64,000 bases of DNA from SZUA-35 sp963781035 (GTDB taxonomy: Bacteria > Actinomycetota > Acidimicrobiia > Acidimicrobiales > SZUA-35): NCBI GenBank assembly GCA_963781035.1, contig CAWAEN010000004.1, positions 372,001-436,000 of the forward strand, read 5' to 3'. The notes under the pieces were generated by a model. It was given only the letters and a program-made list of their open reading frames with translations. It searched no databases and had not been told where the DNA came from. Below, piece by piece: positions 19,693 to 30,307 of the stretch. A program made the translations under genes and the position numbers. Position 1 is the stretch's first letter, and each line of letters starts with the position of its first letter.

Positions 19693-20490
19693 ATGAAGGC
19701 ACTCCACCCCGACACCCTGAGCGTCGAGCAGATTCGAGTCTGGTCGGTCGATCTCGCCGGACTCCTCGACGCGAACGACCCCACCACGTCCGTCCCGACC
19801 TGTGGCGAGTGGACCCTCGCCGATCTGGTCTGGCACCTCACCGAGGTACAGCTGTTCTGGGAGCACATCATCGGTCATCGTCCGGCCGGGCCAGAGACAT
19901 ACGACCGGCCAGACCGTCCGCCGGACCCCGAGCTGGCAGTCGGCCTGCGATCCTCGGCCGACCGATTGACATTGCTCCTCGAGGCCGCCGACCCTGCCGA
20001 TCACGCGTGGAGCTGGTCAGACGATCACACGGTCGGCTTCTCGATCCGTCGGCAGATCCACGAGAGCCTCGTGCATCGCATCGACGGAGCACTCGCCGTT
20101 GGTCAACCCGGTCCAGATGTGTCGTCCGAACTGGCCGCTGACGGGGTCGACGAGCTGATTCGCGTGATGATCAGTGGAACCCCGTCGTGGGCGACGTTCG
20201 AGCCGACGCCCGGCGTCCTCTCGATCCGAGCCACCGACACCGACGATCGATGGACACTGCAGCCCGGCCGGGTCATCGGGACCGAGCCAACGAGCCGGAA
20301 ACACCTCGAGCTCGACGGCTACGAGGTGACGGACGACGCTCCGGTAGAGGCGGTCATCGAGGCTCCGGCACTCGACCTCCTTCTGTGGATGTGGGGTCGA
20401 CGTGGCGACGCTGCGATCCGGGTCGAGCCGCGGGATCAGGCGTCGCTGGCCGCCCGACTTCGGCGCACCGTCAGCGATGCCACGCAATGA
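19693..20490 (+). CDS. Maleylpyruvate isomerase/DinB-like protein
   Basis: A 265-residue protein of the mycothiol-dependent maleylpyruvate isomerase N-terminal (MDMPI/DinB) family: four-helix bundle with VPTCGEWTLADLVWHLTEVQ (about residues 36-55) whose His, with IHESLVHRIDGALA (His, about 119-132), forms the usual metal triad, and a C-terminal domain ending with the LDLLLWMWGR pattern. ATG 19693 is the conserved start. Actinobacterial members are common and mostly of unknown reaction; mycothiol dependence is family knowledge and not shown here. Confidence 0.82.
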   Translation: MKALHPDTLSVEQIRVWSVDLAGLLDANDPTTSVPTCGEWTLADLVWHLTEVQLFWEHIIGHRPAGPETYDRPDRPPDPELAVGLRSSADRLTLLLEAADPADHAWSWSDDHTVGFSIRRQIHESLVHRIDGALAVGQPGPDVSSELAADGVDELIRVMISGTPSWATFEPTPGVLSIRATDTDDRWTLQPGRVIGTEPTSRKHLELDGYEVTDDAPVEAVIEAPALDLLLWMWGRRGDAAIRVEPRDQASLAARLRRTVSDATQ

Positions 20491-20522
20491 CCGGAACCGA
20501 CGTCAACCGATCGCCGATTCCA

Positions 20523-21077
20523 TCAGCCCGTCCGTCGTGCCAGCTCCTGCCGCACACGACCGATGATCGAGATCACGGCCATGGCTCCACCCACGATGCC
20601 GATGGCTGCGGCGAGGCCGTAACCGGCAGATCGGATGCCGTCGTCGGCCCGTGATGACGCCAATGCGAAGAGCAGCGCGCTCAACGACGTGAAGCTCACT
20701 TGGACGAGGGTGATGACCCACGGGAGGGTTCGGACTCCCTGGTGATGGGTGTACCAACTCGTCGCCGCGAGGAGCCACGCCACCGGGATGATGGCTGGGC
20801 CGCCGCCGCCATCGGCGGTCAGGTCGGACAGCTCTGTCGCCGCGAAGACCGAGGCCGAGATCAGTCCGAGTAATGCCGAAGACGCAGCCCAGTTACGGGG
20901 CCGGGCGAATCGCTTCCACGTCTCGACCGCGATCGGCTGGAGCGCTGCCGCGGCACACAGGTAGCCGATCGAACCCAGCCCGCCGCGCGAACCAACCACC
21001 AGCGAGACGAACACCAGGCCGAGTGCTCCCGCAAGCAGCCGGAACATCGACGAGGACCGGATCGGCTGATTCACCAT
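20523..21077 (-). CDS. Polytopic membrane protein, unknown family
   Basis: A 184-residue protein with about five hydrophobic segments: FRLLAGALGLVFVSLVVG, YLCAAAALQPIAV, ALLGLISASVFAATEL, TLPWVITLVQVSFTSLSALL and YGLAAAIGIVGGAMAVI. Start ATG 21077 overlaps the stop of the gene upstream by 7 bases, so the two are co-translated. Ends with a basic cytoplasmic tail RVRQELARRTG. Nothing in it identifies a function. Confidence 0.65.
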   Translation of the reverse strand: MVNQPIRSSSMFRLLAGALGLVFVSLVVGSRGGLGSIGYLCAAAALQPIAVETWKRFARPRNWAASSALLGLISASVFAATELSDLTADGGGGPAIIPVAWLLAATSWYTHHQGVRTLPWVITLVQVSFTSLSALLFALASSRADDGIRSAGYGLAAAIGIVGGAMAVISIIGRVRQELARRTG

Positions 21078-21808
21078 GGCAGTCTGGCGCCGTCGGCGTG
21101 CCGCCGGTCGGTGGTCGTTCGCTGGGTCAACCAGCCGTCCTCGACGCTGGAGTCGGTGTTGGAGCAGCCGCCGTCGGCTTCGCGCTGGTATGAAAGCGAA
21201 ACCGCGGTCGGCGCCACGTATGTTCCGTCGAGCGTTGCCGCCCCGAGGCTCGACCATTTGGCCTCGACCGGCGCAGCATCACAATCGGCGAACGCCTCGG
21301 TCCACACCATCGGGGCGACGAGATGGTCGGCATCGACGAACAGCTCTCGGATGATCGTCGTCGTGTCGTTGCCCAGGTCGGTGACCGAACCCCGCCACCG
21401 CCCGGGCGCAACCAGCCCGATCTCGAGGCGGTACGAGACGCCGGCTCGCCACGGATAGTCGAAGGTGTTGGCGTTGCCGAGGCTCGAGTGCAACGTGGAA
21501 CCCGTGCCGTCGAGGACGCCTCCTCCGTCGGCCCGATCGTGGTAGCCGCCCCAGTTGACCGCGCCGGATCCGGGGTGCCGCGGGTGGTGTTGCAGCCCGA
21601 TGTGGCCAGCACCGCGTGCGACCGGCCCCGACCGGAATGAGGCCTGTAGCGCCCAGAAGTAGAGGGCCGGGACGACCGGTCGGCTCGCGATCTCGAGGAT
21701 GGCGGACACGGCTCGAAGCGGAACAGCGGGTAGATCCCATCTGGCATGGAACGATGACGCACCGTTGCTCGACGATGGTGGCCCGGTGAGCCGACGATCC
21801 GATGGCAT
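21071..21808 (-). CDS. Hypothetical beta-rich protein
   Basis: A 245-residue protein I do not recognise. The middle looks like a beta-sandwich (YFWALQASFR, TLHSSLGNANTFDYPWRAG, VSYRLEIGLVAPGRWRGSVT, TTTIIRELFVDADHLV) with a concanavalin-like rhythm, and two late cysteines (FADCDAAP, GGCSNTDSS) could form a disulphide, but no signal peptide is seen. ATG 21808 is used; a GTG at 21709 is an alternative and would remove 33 low-complexity residues. Paired with the membrane protein downstream through a 7-base overlap. Confidence 0.5.
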   Translation of the reverse strand: MPSDRRLTGPPSSSNGASSFHARWDLPAVPLRAVSAILEIASRPVVPALYFWALQASFRSGPVARGAGHIGLQHHPRHPGSGAVNWGGYHDRADGGGVLDGTGSTLHSSLGNANTFDYPWRAGVSYRLEIGLVAPGRWRGSVTDLGNDTTTIIRELFVDADHLVAPMVWTEAFADCDAAPVEAKWSSLGAATLDGTYVAPTAVSLSYQREADGGCSNTDSSVEDGWLTQRTTTDRRHADGARLPW

Positions 21809-21864
21809 CGCACAAGGGTGCCACGGACCAGGGCTGACAGCGGTGCGAGCGGTAACCTCTCGGG

Positions 21865-22625
21865 ATGGAACGACCCCCCGTGGACAAGACGAAACTCCTC
21901 GGGGCGGCTGCGACGGCCGGAGAAGGATCCTGAGCTTCCGGCCGCCCTCGGGCCGGGGTGGACGGCAGGTCATCCCTCGGCCACACGATGCTCGTTTGGG
22001 CAACCCGCCCTCCTGGGCACGACTCACCCCGGATGAGCGTTCGTTCACCGTCGCCGATCTGGTGAGGATGGTCGATCCGATCGGCGATCCCGATCCCGGA
22101 CACGTCGACGGACGGCCACCGGCCGCCGTGCTCGCTCCGATCTACGACTCCACCGAAGGTGCGACCCTGATCCTGACCCGACGGGCCTGGCATCTGCGCA
22201 GCCACACCGGAGAGGTCAGTTTCCCAGGTGGGAGATTCGAACCGCTCGACGCCGACCTCCGGGCCACCGCTCTCCGCGAGAGCCATGAGGAGATCGGGCT
22301 CGACCCCTCGCTCGTCGATGTCGTCGGGAGGCTTCCCCAGCTCATCACGGTGTCATCGCCGGCGGCGATCGTGCCGTATGTCGGTGTCCTTGCCGAGCGT
22401 CCAAAGCTGTTGGCCGACCCGGGCGAGGTGGACGCCGTCCTGGACATCTCGATTCGAGAGCTCCTGGATCCTGACATCTACCGCGAGGAGATCTGGCTGC
22501 GCAACGGCGTCGAGTTCGGGGTCACCTTCTTCGAACTCGAAGGCGACACGCTCTGGGGGGCGACCGCTCGCATGCTCTGCAGCCTGTTCGATCGCCTGAC
22601 CGATGAGCAGATCCCAGAGCCTTGA
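21865..22625 (+). CDS. Nudix hydrolase (CoA pyrophosphatase type), two apparent frameshifts
   Basis: A CoA-pyrophosphatase-like Nudix enzyme of 252 residues once two extra bases are removed. The Nudix box is SFPGGRFEPLDADLRATA then LRESHEEIGLD; RRAWHLRSHTGEVSFPGG upstream is the family pattern (read in two overlapping pieces). I propose ATG 21865 as start, reading MERPPVDKTKLLGAAATAGE, then a shift at 21924-21925 (gaa/gag written gaag), DPELPAALGPGW, and a second shift at 21962-21965 (agg/cgg written acgg) into QVIPRPHDARLG. Without the repairs no good start exists in the Nudix frame. Removes nucleotides from CoA or other diphosphates. Confidence 0.78.
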
Positions 22626-22629
22626 GCGG

Positions 22630-23210
22630 TCACGCCGGGCTGAGCAGCGCCGAACCGAAACTCACACCGAATCGCACGCACCAGATGTCGACCAGGTCGT
22701 AACGATCGAGATCGATGTCGACCGGCAATTCGTAGTTCTGCTCACCGATGTTGCCCTTGAGGTCACCGAGATCGATGTAGTCGTTCGGGTCATTGGACGA
22801 CCGAAGGTAGACGTTGAGGTCGGGGCCGTTGTCGGTCTCGAACGCCTCGAACCGCAAGAAGGTCTGGGATCCGTCGGTGATCGTGAAGCCGTTTCCCGAC
22901 GTGGGGTGATCGCCGTCGACGAACGTGCCGGTCGTCAAAACGACGACCTCGGCGACCTCGTCTGAGCTGGCCGTCTCCTCGATTGTCTGATCCGTCGATG
23001 CTGGAATCGAGTCGACGGGATCGGTCGAAGCGACGTCCGACGTCTCGGTCGGCGGAGGGCTCGACGACGGACGTCGAACGGGTTGGCCTCGGCCACCTCG
23101 TCGTCGATGAAGAGCGTGTGTACGCCGAACACACCGATCGCCAGGTACGCCACGACGGCGATCAGAACGGTGCCGCCGACGATGAGCAAGGACCTCGTGT
23201 GATTTCGCAT
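22630..23210 (-). CDS. Membrane-anchored DM13 domain protein, one apparent frameshift
   Basis: A 193-residue protein after repair: MRNHTRSLLIVGGTVLIAVV starts a single N-terminal membrane anchor, a Ser/Thr/Pro/Glu-rich linker follows, then a DM13 domain from about residue 100 (TTGTFVDGDHPTSGNG, LRFEAFETDNGPDLNVYL, LPVDIDLDRYDLVDIWCVRF). DM13 is proposed to be a redox/cytochrome-like domain with a conserved Cys, here in IWCVRF. The frame breaks in the linker at about 23070-23071, where one wobble base is missing. Exported, anchored at the membrane. Convergent with the Nudix gene. Confidence 0.78.
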
Positions 23211-23320
23211 GAATCCTCCAACCGGCGGAGGTTCCCGATTCTGCCGATGGGTCGCGCCGTTCTCCAGGTGTTCAGGATTCGGCACGGCACCGACCGGCGT
23301 ACCTGCAAGAATCGGCGGTC

Positions 23321-24505
23321 GTGATCTCGCTCTCTCTGGCCCAGGCTCGCCGAATCGCTCTTCGCGCCCAGGGTTTCGGCGAGCCCGCGCCATCGGGACG
23401 CGTCGATGTCAGGCACTTCAGACGGGTCCTCGATCGAATGACGATCCTGCAGCTCGACTCGGTCAACGTCGTGTGCCGCTCCCACTTCCTGCCGGTCTTC
23501 GCTCGACTCGGCCCGTACGATCGAGATCAGCTCGATGCCTGGCTCTGGCGGTCGGGTGAGAACCACGAGTATCTGGCTCATGAGGCCTCGATCACGTCGA
23601 TGGAGCTGTATCCGCTGCTTCGTCACCGGATGGCGTTGCGACGATGGAAGTCGGGTGCGGCGTTCCGCGACGAGAACCCGGAGTACCTGGCTGCGCTGCG
23701 AGCCGAGATCGACGAGCGCGGCCCTTTGTCAGTGAAGGACTTGTCCGACCCGGGTGGCAGGACAGGGCCGTGGTGGGGTTGGTCGAAGGGCAAACTCGGA
23801 CTCGAGGTCATGTACATCGCCGGCGAGCTGTCGATCGCCGAGAGGACCAGCTCGTTCCTCACTCACTACGACCTGCCGGAGCGGGTCGTCCCCCACGACT
23901 TCAGCTCTGCTCCCGAGATCGAGCCGATCGCGGCGAGACGCGAGATGGTGTTGCTCGGCGCCCGCAGTCACGGCATCGGCACCGACAAGGACCTTGCGGA
24001 CTATTTCCGGCTGAAGGTCACCGACTGCCGTCCACTGCTGGACGAGCTCGTCGCCGAGGGTCTGCTTCTCCAGGCCGAGGTGGAGGGATGGAATGAGCCG
24101 GCCTACCTCCATCCGGAGGCCACCCGGCCACGCTCGATGAACGCACGAGCGCTGCTGAGCCCGTTCGATCCGGTCGTCTGGTTCCGGCCACGGGCCGAAC
24201 GCCTCTTCGATTTCCACTACCGCATCGAGATCTACGTGCCCGAACCCAAACGCGTCCACGGGTACTACGTGCTGCCCTTTCTGCTCGGGGACCGGATCGT
24301 CGGCCGCGTCGACCTGAAGGCCGACCGGAAGTCGGGTGCGCTGATGGCCAAAGCAGCTTTCATGGAGCCGGGGAACGACGCCGACGTCGTGGCTCCTGCT
24401 CTTGCCGAGACACTCCAGGAGCTGGCCGAATGGCTGGGCCTCGACGAGGTCACGGTCGGGCGAAAGGGCGATCTCTCAGGTCCACTCGCTTCGGTCGGAG
24501 CATGA
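23321..24505 (+). CDS. YcaQ/AlkX-type DNA glycosylase (winged-helix, HTH_42)
   Basis: A 394-residue member of the HTH_42 DNA-glycosylase family that includes the crosslink glycosylases YcaQ/AlkX and AlkZ. Winged-helix repeats run across residues 1-300. TILQLDSVNVV (about 43-53) contains QLD, the QxD form of the catalytic motif found in the YcaQ/AlkX branch; YLAHEASITSMELYP and KADRKSGALMAKAAFMEP are also conserved. GTG 23321 is the start giving LSLAQARRIALRAQGF. Expected role is unhooking of interstrand crosslinks or alkylated bases. Overlaps the next gene by 4 bases. Confidence 0.85.
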   Translation: MISLSLAQARRIALRAQGFGEPAPSGRVDVRHFRRVLDRMTILQLDSVNVVCRSHFLPVFARLGPYDRDQLDAWLWRSGENHEYLAHEASITSMELYPLLRHRMALRRWKSGAAFRDENPEYLAALRAEIDERGPLSVKDLSDPGGRTGPWWGWSKGKLGLEVMYIAGELSIAERTSSFLTHYDLPERVVPHDFSSAPEIEPIAARREMVLLGARSHGIGTDKDLADYFRLKVTDCRPLLDELVAEGLLLQAEVEGWNEPAYLHPEATRPRSMNARALLSPFDPVVWFRPRAERLFDFHYRIEIYVPEPKRVHGYYVLPFLLGDRIVGRVDLKADRKSGALMAKAAFMEPGNDADVVAPALAETLQELAEWLGLDEVTVGRKGDLSGPLASVGA

Positions 24506-24906
24506 TCGGCCGACGCATCGCCGATGGGCTGCTGGTTGCCGCGATGGTGCTGGGTTCGATCTCTGGCTGGCTGACCTGGACGGTCTCGGGATCGGCCGAG
24601 AGGAACAGCTACGCGTCGCTTCGAGCGGCACAGCGACTCGGCATCGAACAGTTGACGCCGTTCCGTGTGCTGTGGTTCTGCGTCCCGGTGGCCGCGCTCG
24701 GGCTGGTGGCGCTGCTCCTGGCTCGACGTCGCGGCCCGGCATTGATCTCGGGTGGCATCGTCGGACTGGTACTGATCGGCTTCGGCGGAGCCGTGCTGCT
24801 GACGCCGGTCGCGTCCGGTGTGGGACCATGGTTGTCGTGTCTCAGCGGTGCCGTGGCGGTCATCGTGTCGATCTCGCATATTGCTCAAGGGGTCGGACGA
24901 TCGTGA
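24502..24906 (+). CDS. Small four-span membrane protein
   Basis: A 134-residue protein with four predicted membrane segments (LLVAAMVLGSISGWLTW, LWFCVPVAALGLVALLLA, LISGGIVGLVLIGFGGAVLL, WLSCLSGAVAVIVSIS). The spacing resembles Trp-biosynthesis-associated-type small actinobacterial membrane proteins, without a motif firm enough to assign. ATGA overlap with the glycosylase gene indicates coupled translation. Confidence 0.6.
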   Translation: MIGRRIADGLLVAAMVLGSISGWLTWTVSGSAERNSYASLRAAQRLGIEQLTPFRVLWFCVPVAALGLVALLLARRRGPALISGGIVGLVLIGFGGAVLLTPVASGVGPWLSCLSGAVAVIVSISHIAQGVGRS

Positions 24907-24959
24907 CGTTGGTCCCGGGGCACGCAATCGTGCATTGAACGTCCGGAGGGTGACCTTTC

Positions 24960-27032
24960 ATGACCGATCCGATTCTGCCGAACGACCCACGACGGGTCGA
25001 GCCGACAGTCCCGAACCCATCCGCAATTCCCCAGGTCGTCCCTCCGGCACTGCAAGGACCGGCCGGTTCGCCTCCGCGGCCGAACCCGCCCCCGGTGTAC
25101 ACCCCGCCGCCCGCACCCGCGCCACCTACGCCTCCGCCCGCGTTCGCCATGCCGCCGACGCCGCCGGCCGGGTTCGGTACGCCGCCCCCGCCCCCTGGCG
25201 GGCCCGGCTCCATCGCGCCCAGTGCCTTCGGTGACACGAGTTTCCTGAACGACACCACAACCGTGCAGGACCGGGTCGACACGTCATCCGGCATCGTGGC
25301 CAGGGTCGGCCTGATTGCTGCCGCGATCGCTGTCGCCGGCGGTGGCGCCTTCGCAGTGAGCCGCGCCCTCTCGGAGCCGGCCGGCGCCCAGTCGCCGGAA
25401 GAGGCGGTGACGGAGATGTTCGCCGCCGTCGAGAACGAGGATGTGATCGGTCTCACCGAGATGATGCTCCCGAGTGAGCGCGAGTCCATGGTCGAGCCCA
25501 TGATCGATCTCTTCGCCGAGCTCGAACGGCTCGAGCTTCTCGACGCCGACTACGACCCAGCAGCGGCTGCGGAAGCCGCCGAAGGACTCGATTTCACCGT
25601 CACCGGGCTCGACTTCACCACGACATCGCTCGGTGAGGGTGTGGCCCGTGCCGACATCACGGCCGGCGTCGTCACCGTGACGGGCGACATCGATGACATT
25701 CCCTTCGGTGATCGTGCCGACCGCGAGCTCGGCCCGGATGTGCTTTCCGAAACGATCAATGAGGAGATCGTCGACTTCTCGGACGAGACGGACGCCGAAT
25801 TCGTCATCGTCGAAGAAGACGGCTCCTGGTACGTGAGCTTCTGGTACACGGTCGCCGAGGCCGCTCGTACCCAAGCCGGCGAACCGGTCCCGAGTTTCGG
25901 TGCCGGGGTCGTGCCGGTCGGTGCTGACTCTCCAGAGGGCGCCGTTCGCCTGATGCTGGAGGAGGCCGTCGATCTCGACGCAGAAGGCGTGATCTCTTCG
26001 CTCGATCCGTCCGAGTTCCGTGCGTTGTACGACTACGCACCGCTGTTCCTCGACGATGCCGACGCCGGTGTCGCCGAGTTACGCCAGCAGCTCGCCGAAA
26101 ACGACGTCTCCTGGAGTCTGGACCGTGTCGACCTGAGCAGCGGCGAGAGCCGCGGCCGCACCGTCGTGCAGATCAACGGCTTCGCCTTCAGCGCAACCGG
26201 TGACGGCCAATCGGTCTCGGCCGATTTCGACGGCGACTGCATCACGATCATCGTCGATCAGCAGATCGACGAGACCTGCATCGACGAGCAGATGAACGGC
26301 CTCGAACTGCCGCCGGCCTACGCCGATTTCGTCGAGGAATACACCTCCGGCATCACGGTGGTCGAGCGCGACGGTCGCTGGTATGTGAGCGGGATGCCGA
26401 CGATCATCGGCGCCTATACCGATCTTCTTGCATCGCTCGAGCCCCAGGACATCGACGAGTTCACCTCGTTCTTCAAGGACTCCCTGGATGGGGCGCTCGG
26501 TTCCGGGGTCGGCGACCTGTTCGGCGGAGCCGGTGACTTCACTTCTGTGAGTCCAGAGCCGGACCCGTTCCTCATCGAAGAGGATCCCTTCTTCGAAGAG
26601 GAAGAGGATCCCTTCTTCGAAGAGGACGACCCATTCGACTACGTCCAGCCTGACCTCACCCAGGACGCCATCGACACGATGCTCCCCGGACTCGACATCT
26701 CAGCGTCTGATGCCGATTCCGCCTACTTCGCCAGTGCGACCGGATTCCCTGCGACCTGGTACGTCTGGGCCTACGACTTCGACACAGGCGCCAGCGTGGA
26801 AGTCGTTGCCTTCGATGTCACTGCGCAGGAGCTGACCGCGGCGATGGACGAGAGTTTCGCCTACGAACGAGTCGACGTGCCTGGCCTCCCCGAAGGAGCG
26901 GTGGCCTTCGATTGGCCAGACGTCGATCGAGCGGTCGTGATCGACAACTACATCGTGTCTGCCTACTTCAACGACGACGGAAGCAGCGAGGCGCTCCTCC
27001 TCCGCCAGGTCCAGGCCATTGCCGACCGCTGA
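24960..27032 (+). CDS. Membrane-anchored protein with proline-rich cytoplasmic tail and acidic repeats
   Basis: A 690-residue protein I do not recognise. Residues 1-90 are very Pro-rich (PPPVYTPPPAPAPPTPPP), then one membrane span (VGLIAAAIAVAGGGAFAV, about 115-135) and a large exported region. That region holds two related helical modules, SPEEAVTEMFAAVENEDVIG (about 142) and SPEGAVRLMLEEAVDLDAEG (about 322), each followed by a beta-rich NTF2-like stretch. Near residue 535-560 a strongly acidic, Phe-rich repeat (EEDPFFEE) occurs, coded by a 24-base tandem repeat. The layout is like actinobacterial cell-envelope sensors or lipoprotein-like anchors. GGAGGG lies upstream of ATG 24960. Confidence 0.6.
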   Translation: MTDPILPNDPRRVEPTVPNPSAIPQVVPPALQGPAGSPPRPNPPPVYTPPPAPAPPTPPPAFAMPPTPPAGFGTPPPPPGGPGSIAPSAFGDTSFLNDTTTVQDRVDTSSGIVARVGLIAAAIAVAGGGAFAVSRALSEPAGAQSPEEAVTEMFAAVENEDVIGLTEMMLPSERESMVEPMIDLFAELERLELLDADYDPAAAAEAAEGLDFTVTGLDFTTTSLGEGVARADITAGVVTVTGDIDDIPFGDRADRELGPDVLSETINEEIVDFSDETDAEFVIVEEDGSWYVSFWYTVAEAARTQAGEPVPSFGAGVVPVGADSPEGAVRLMLEEAVDLDAEGVISSLDPSEFRALYDYAPLFLDDADAGVAELRQQLAENDVSWSLDRVDLSSGESRGRTVVQINGFAFSATGDGQSVSADFDGDCITIIVDQQIDETCIDEQMNGLELPPAYADFVEEYTSGITVVERDGRWYVSGMPTIIGAYTDLLASLEPQDIDEFTSFFKDSLDGALGSGVGDLFGGAGDFTSVSPEPDPFLIEEDPFFEEEEDPFFEEDDPFDYVQPDLTQDAIDTMLPGLDISASDADSAYFASATGFPATWYVWAYDFDTGASVEVVAFDVTAQELTAAMDESFAYERVDVPGLPEGAVAFDWPDVDRAVVIDNYIVSAYFNDDGSSEALLLRQVQAIADR
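26577..26624 (+). repeat. 24-bp tandem repeat coding acidic EEDPFFEE motif
   Basis: Two copies of a 24-base unit that begins GAAGAGGATCCCTTCTTC, at 26577 and 26601, followed by a degenerate third copy. They code the acidic Phe-containing blocks of the anchored protein. In frame, so likely tolerated or functional. Confidence 0.8.
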
Positions 27033-27063
27033 CCCTGGTGGATCGGGCGACTACCATCCGCCC

Positions 27064-27456
27064 ATGCCCACTCTTTCCTTCGAAGGTGAAACCCACGACG
27101 AGATCGTGCAGAAGGTGCGCCGTTGGCTGGCCTCGGTCGACGGCAACCTGGCCGGGGCGATGGGTGCGGCCGACGTCATCAACCAGTCAGCCGAGCTGAC
27201 GAAAGACGTGCTCCGGGTGGTGGCGCAATCCGCACCCGGCAGCATCGGCGAGAGCGAACTCATCAAGGCGCTCACCACCATGGGCTACAAGGCCACCGAC
27301 CAGACGCGAGAGGCGGCGCTCAACGCCCTCGACGCGGTGGAGACGGCCACGGGCGGCTCGGTCGTCCGCAAGGCGGCCACCTCGGGCACGAAGGCCGTGT
27401 TCGAGATGAACACCGCGATCGCCAAGCAACTGCTGAAGGCCGTCGTCAAGGACTGA
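27064..27456 (+). CDS. Small helical protein of unknown function
   Basis: A 130-residue, largely helical protein, neither exported nor membrane-bound. It starts MPTLSFEGETHDEIVQKVRR, has ELIKALTTMGYKATDQTRE in the middle and ends with a Lys-rich helix AKQLLKAVVKD. No enzyme motif. It lies between the anchored protein and guaB3 with separate 31- and 81-base gaps. ATG 27064 matches the beginning of high coding-like codon use. Confidence 0.55.
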   Translation: MPTLSFEGETHDEIVQKVRRWLASVDGNLAGAMGAADVINQSAELTKDVLRVVAQSAPGSIGESELIKALTTMGYKATDQTREAALNALDAVETATGGSVVRKAATSGTKAVFEMNTAIAKQLLKAVVKD

Positions 27457-27537
27457 CATCCCGAACTGTCCGCGAGAGATGGGGCTGGTCGCTCGTCGGC
27501 CCCACTAGCCTGACCCCTTTCTCGTGGGGAGCTGATC

Positions 27538-28640
27538 GTGGCAGAACTCGACATCGGACTGGGAAAGTCGGCCCGGCGAGCGTATGACCTTGACGACCTG
27601 GCGTTGCTGCCGAGCCGTCGCACCCGGGAGACCAACCTCGTTGATCTGTCATGGCAGATCGATGCGTACTCGTTCGACATCCCGATCATCGGATCGGCCA
27701 TGGACAGCGTCACCAGTCCGGCCACCGCGATCGCCCTCGACAAGCTCGGAGGACTCGGGATCCTCGATCTCGAAGGCGTCTGGACCCGCCACGCCGACCC
27801 GACCGATGCCCTCGTCGAGCTGGTCGAGATGGACGCAGAACAGGTGCGTGCCCGGCTCCGTGAGCTGTACTCGGCGCCGGTCGATCACGACTTGGTGACC
27901 CAACGCATCGCTGAACTCCACGCAGCTGGCGGGTATGCCGCCGGTTCGGTGTCGCCCCGCAGAGTCGCATCGATGGCATCGACGCTGCTCGAGGCCGAGC
28001 TCGACCTGCTCGTCATCCAGGGAACCGTGATTTCGGCCGAGCACGTCTCGTCGTCCGAGGACCCCCTGAACCTCAAGCGGTTCGTCCGCGACCTCGAGAC
28101 ACCGGTGATCGTCGGCGGTTGCGTCAGCTACCAGGCGGCGCTCCACCTGATGCGGACCGGCGCCGCTGGTGTTCTGGTCGGTGTCGACGGTGGTCGGGCA
28201 TCAACGACCGGCTGGGTCACCGGTGTGGGGTCGGCACTGGCAACCGCCGTGGCCGATGTCCGAGCCGCGAGGATGCGTCACCTCGACGAGACCGGCGTCT
28301 ACGTGCACGTCATCGCCGACGGTGGGATCAGCTCCGGTGGCGACATCGCGAAGGCTGTGGCCTGTGGGGCCGATGCGGTGATGATGGGGACGGCACTGGC
28401 CAGGGCCGACGAGGCTCCTGGTGCCGGATGGCACTGGGGTCGATCGATCGCTCACCCCGAGCTCCCCCAGGGGACACTGGTCCAGATCGACCAGGTCGGT
28501 TCCCTCGAACAGATCCTCAACGGCCCGGCGAACGAGGGTGATGGTCGCACCAACATCGTCGGCGCCCTTCGCCAGTCGATGGCGACACTGGGATTCGAAC
28601 GGCTCAAGGACCTGCAGAAGGCGGAAGTGATGGTCGTGTC

Positions 28641-28644
<4 letters not shown>
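27538..28644 (+). CDS. guaB3: GuaB3-type IMP dehydrogenase family protein
   Basis: A 368-residue (beta/alpha)8 protein of the GuaB3 branch of IMP dehydrogenase/GMP reductase, lacking the CBS domains of GuaB. IPIIGSAMDSVTSPATAIAL, VIVGGCVSYQAAL, VIADGGISSGGDIAKAVACG and ADAVMMGTALARADE follow the family. The loop that carries the catalytic cysteine in IMPDH reads GVDGGRASTTGW, with Ser at the equivalent site, so the usual covalent chemistry is not available. GTG 27538 follows GGGGAGCT. It overlaps guaA (ATGA), so it is probably regulatory to or coupled with GMP synthesis. Confidence 0.87.
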
Positions 28645-30222
<1,578 letters not shown>

Positions 30223-30307
30223 CCCCCCTTCGCGATTGGGGTCGGAGCTTCACATTCACAGGTTGATGAGGCTGTCACACCTGCCGACGTCCCGTCCGGT
30301 CGTCAGC

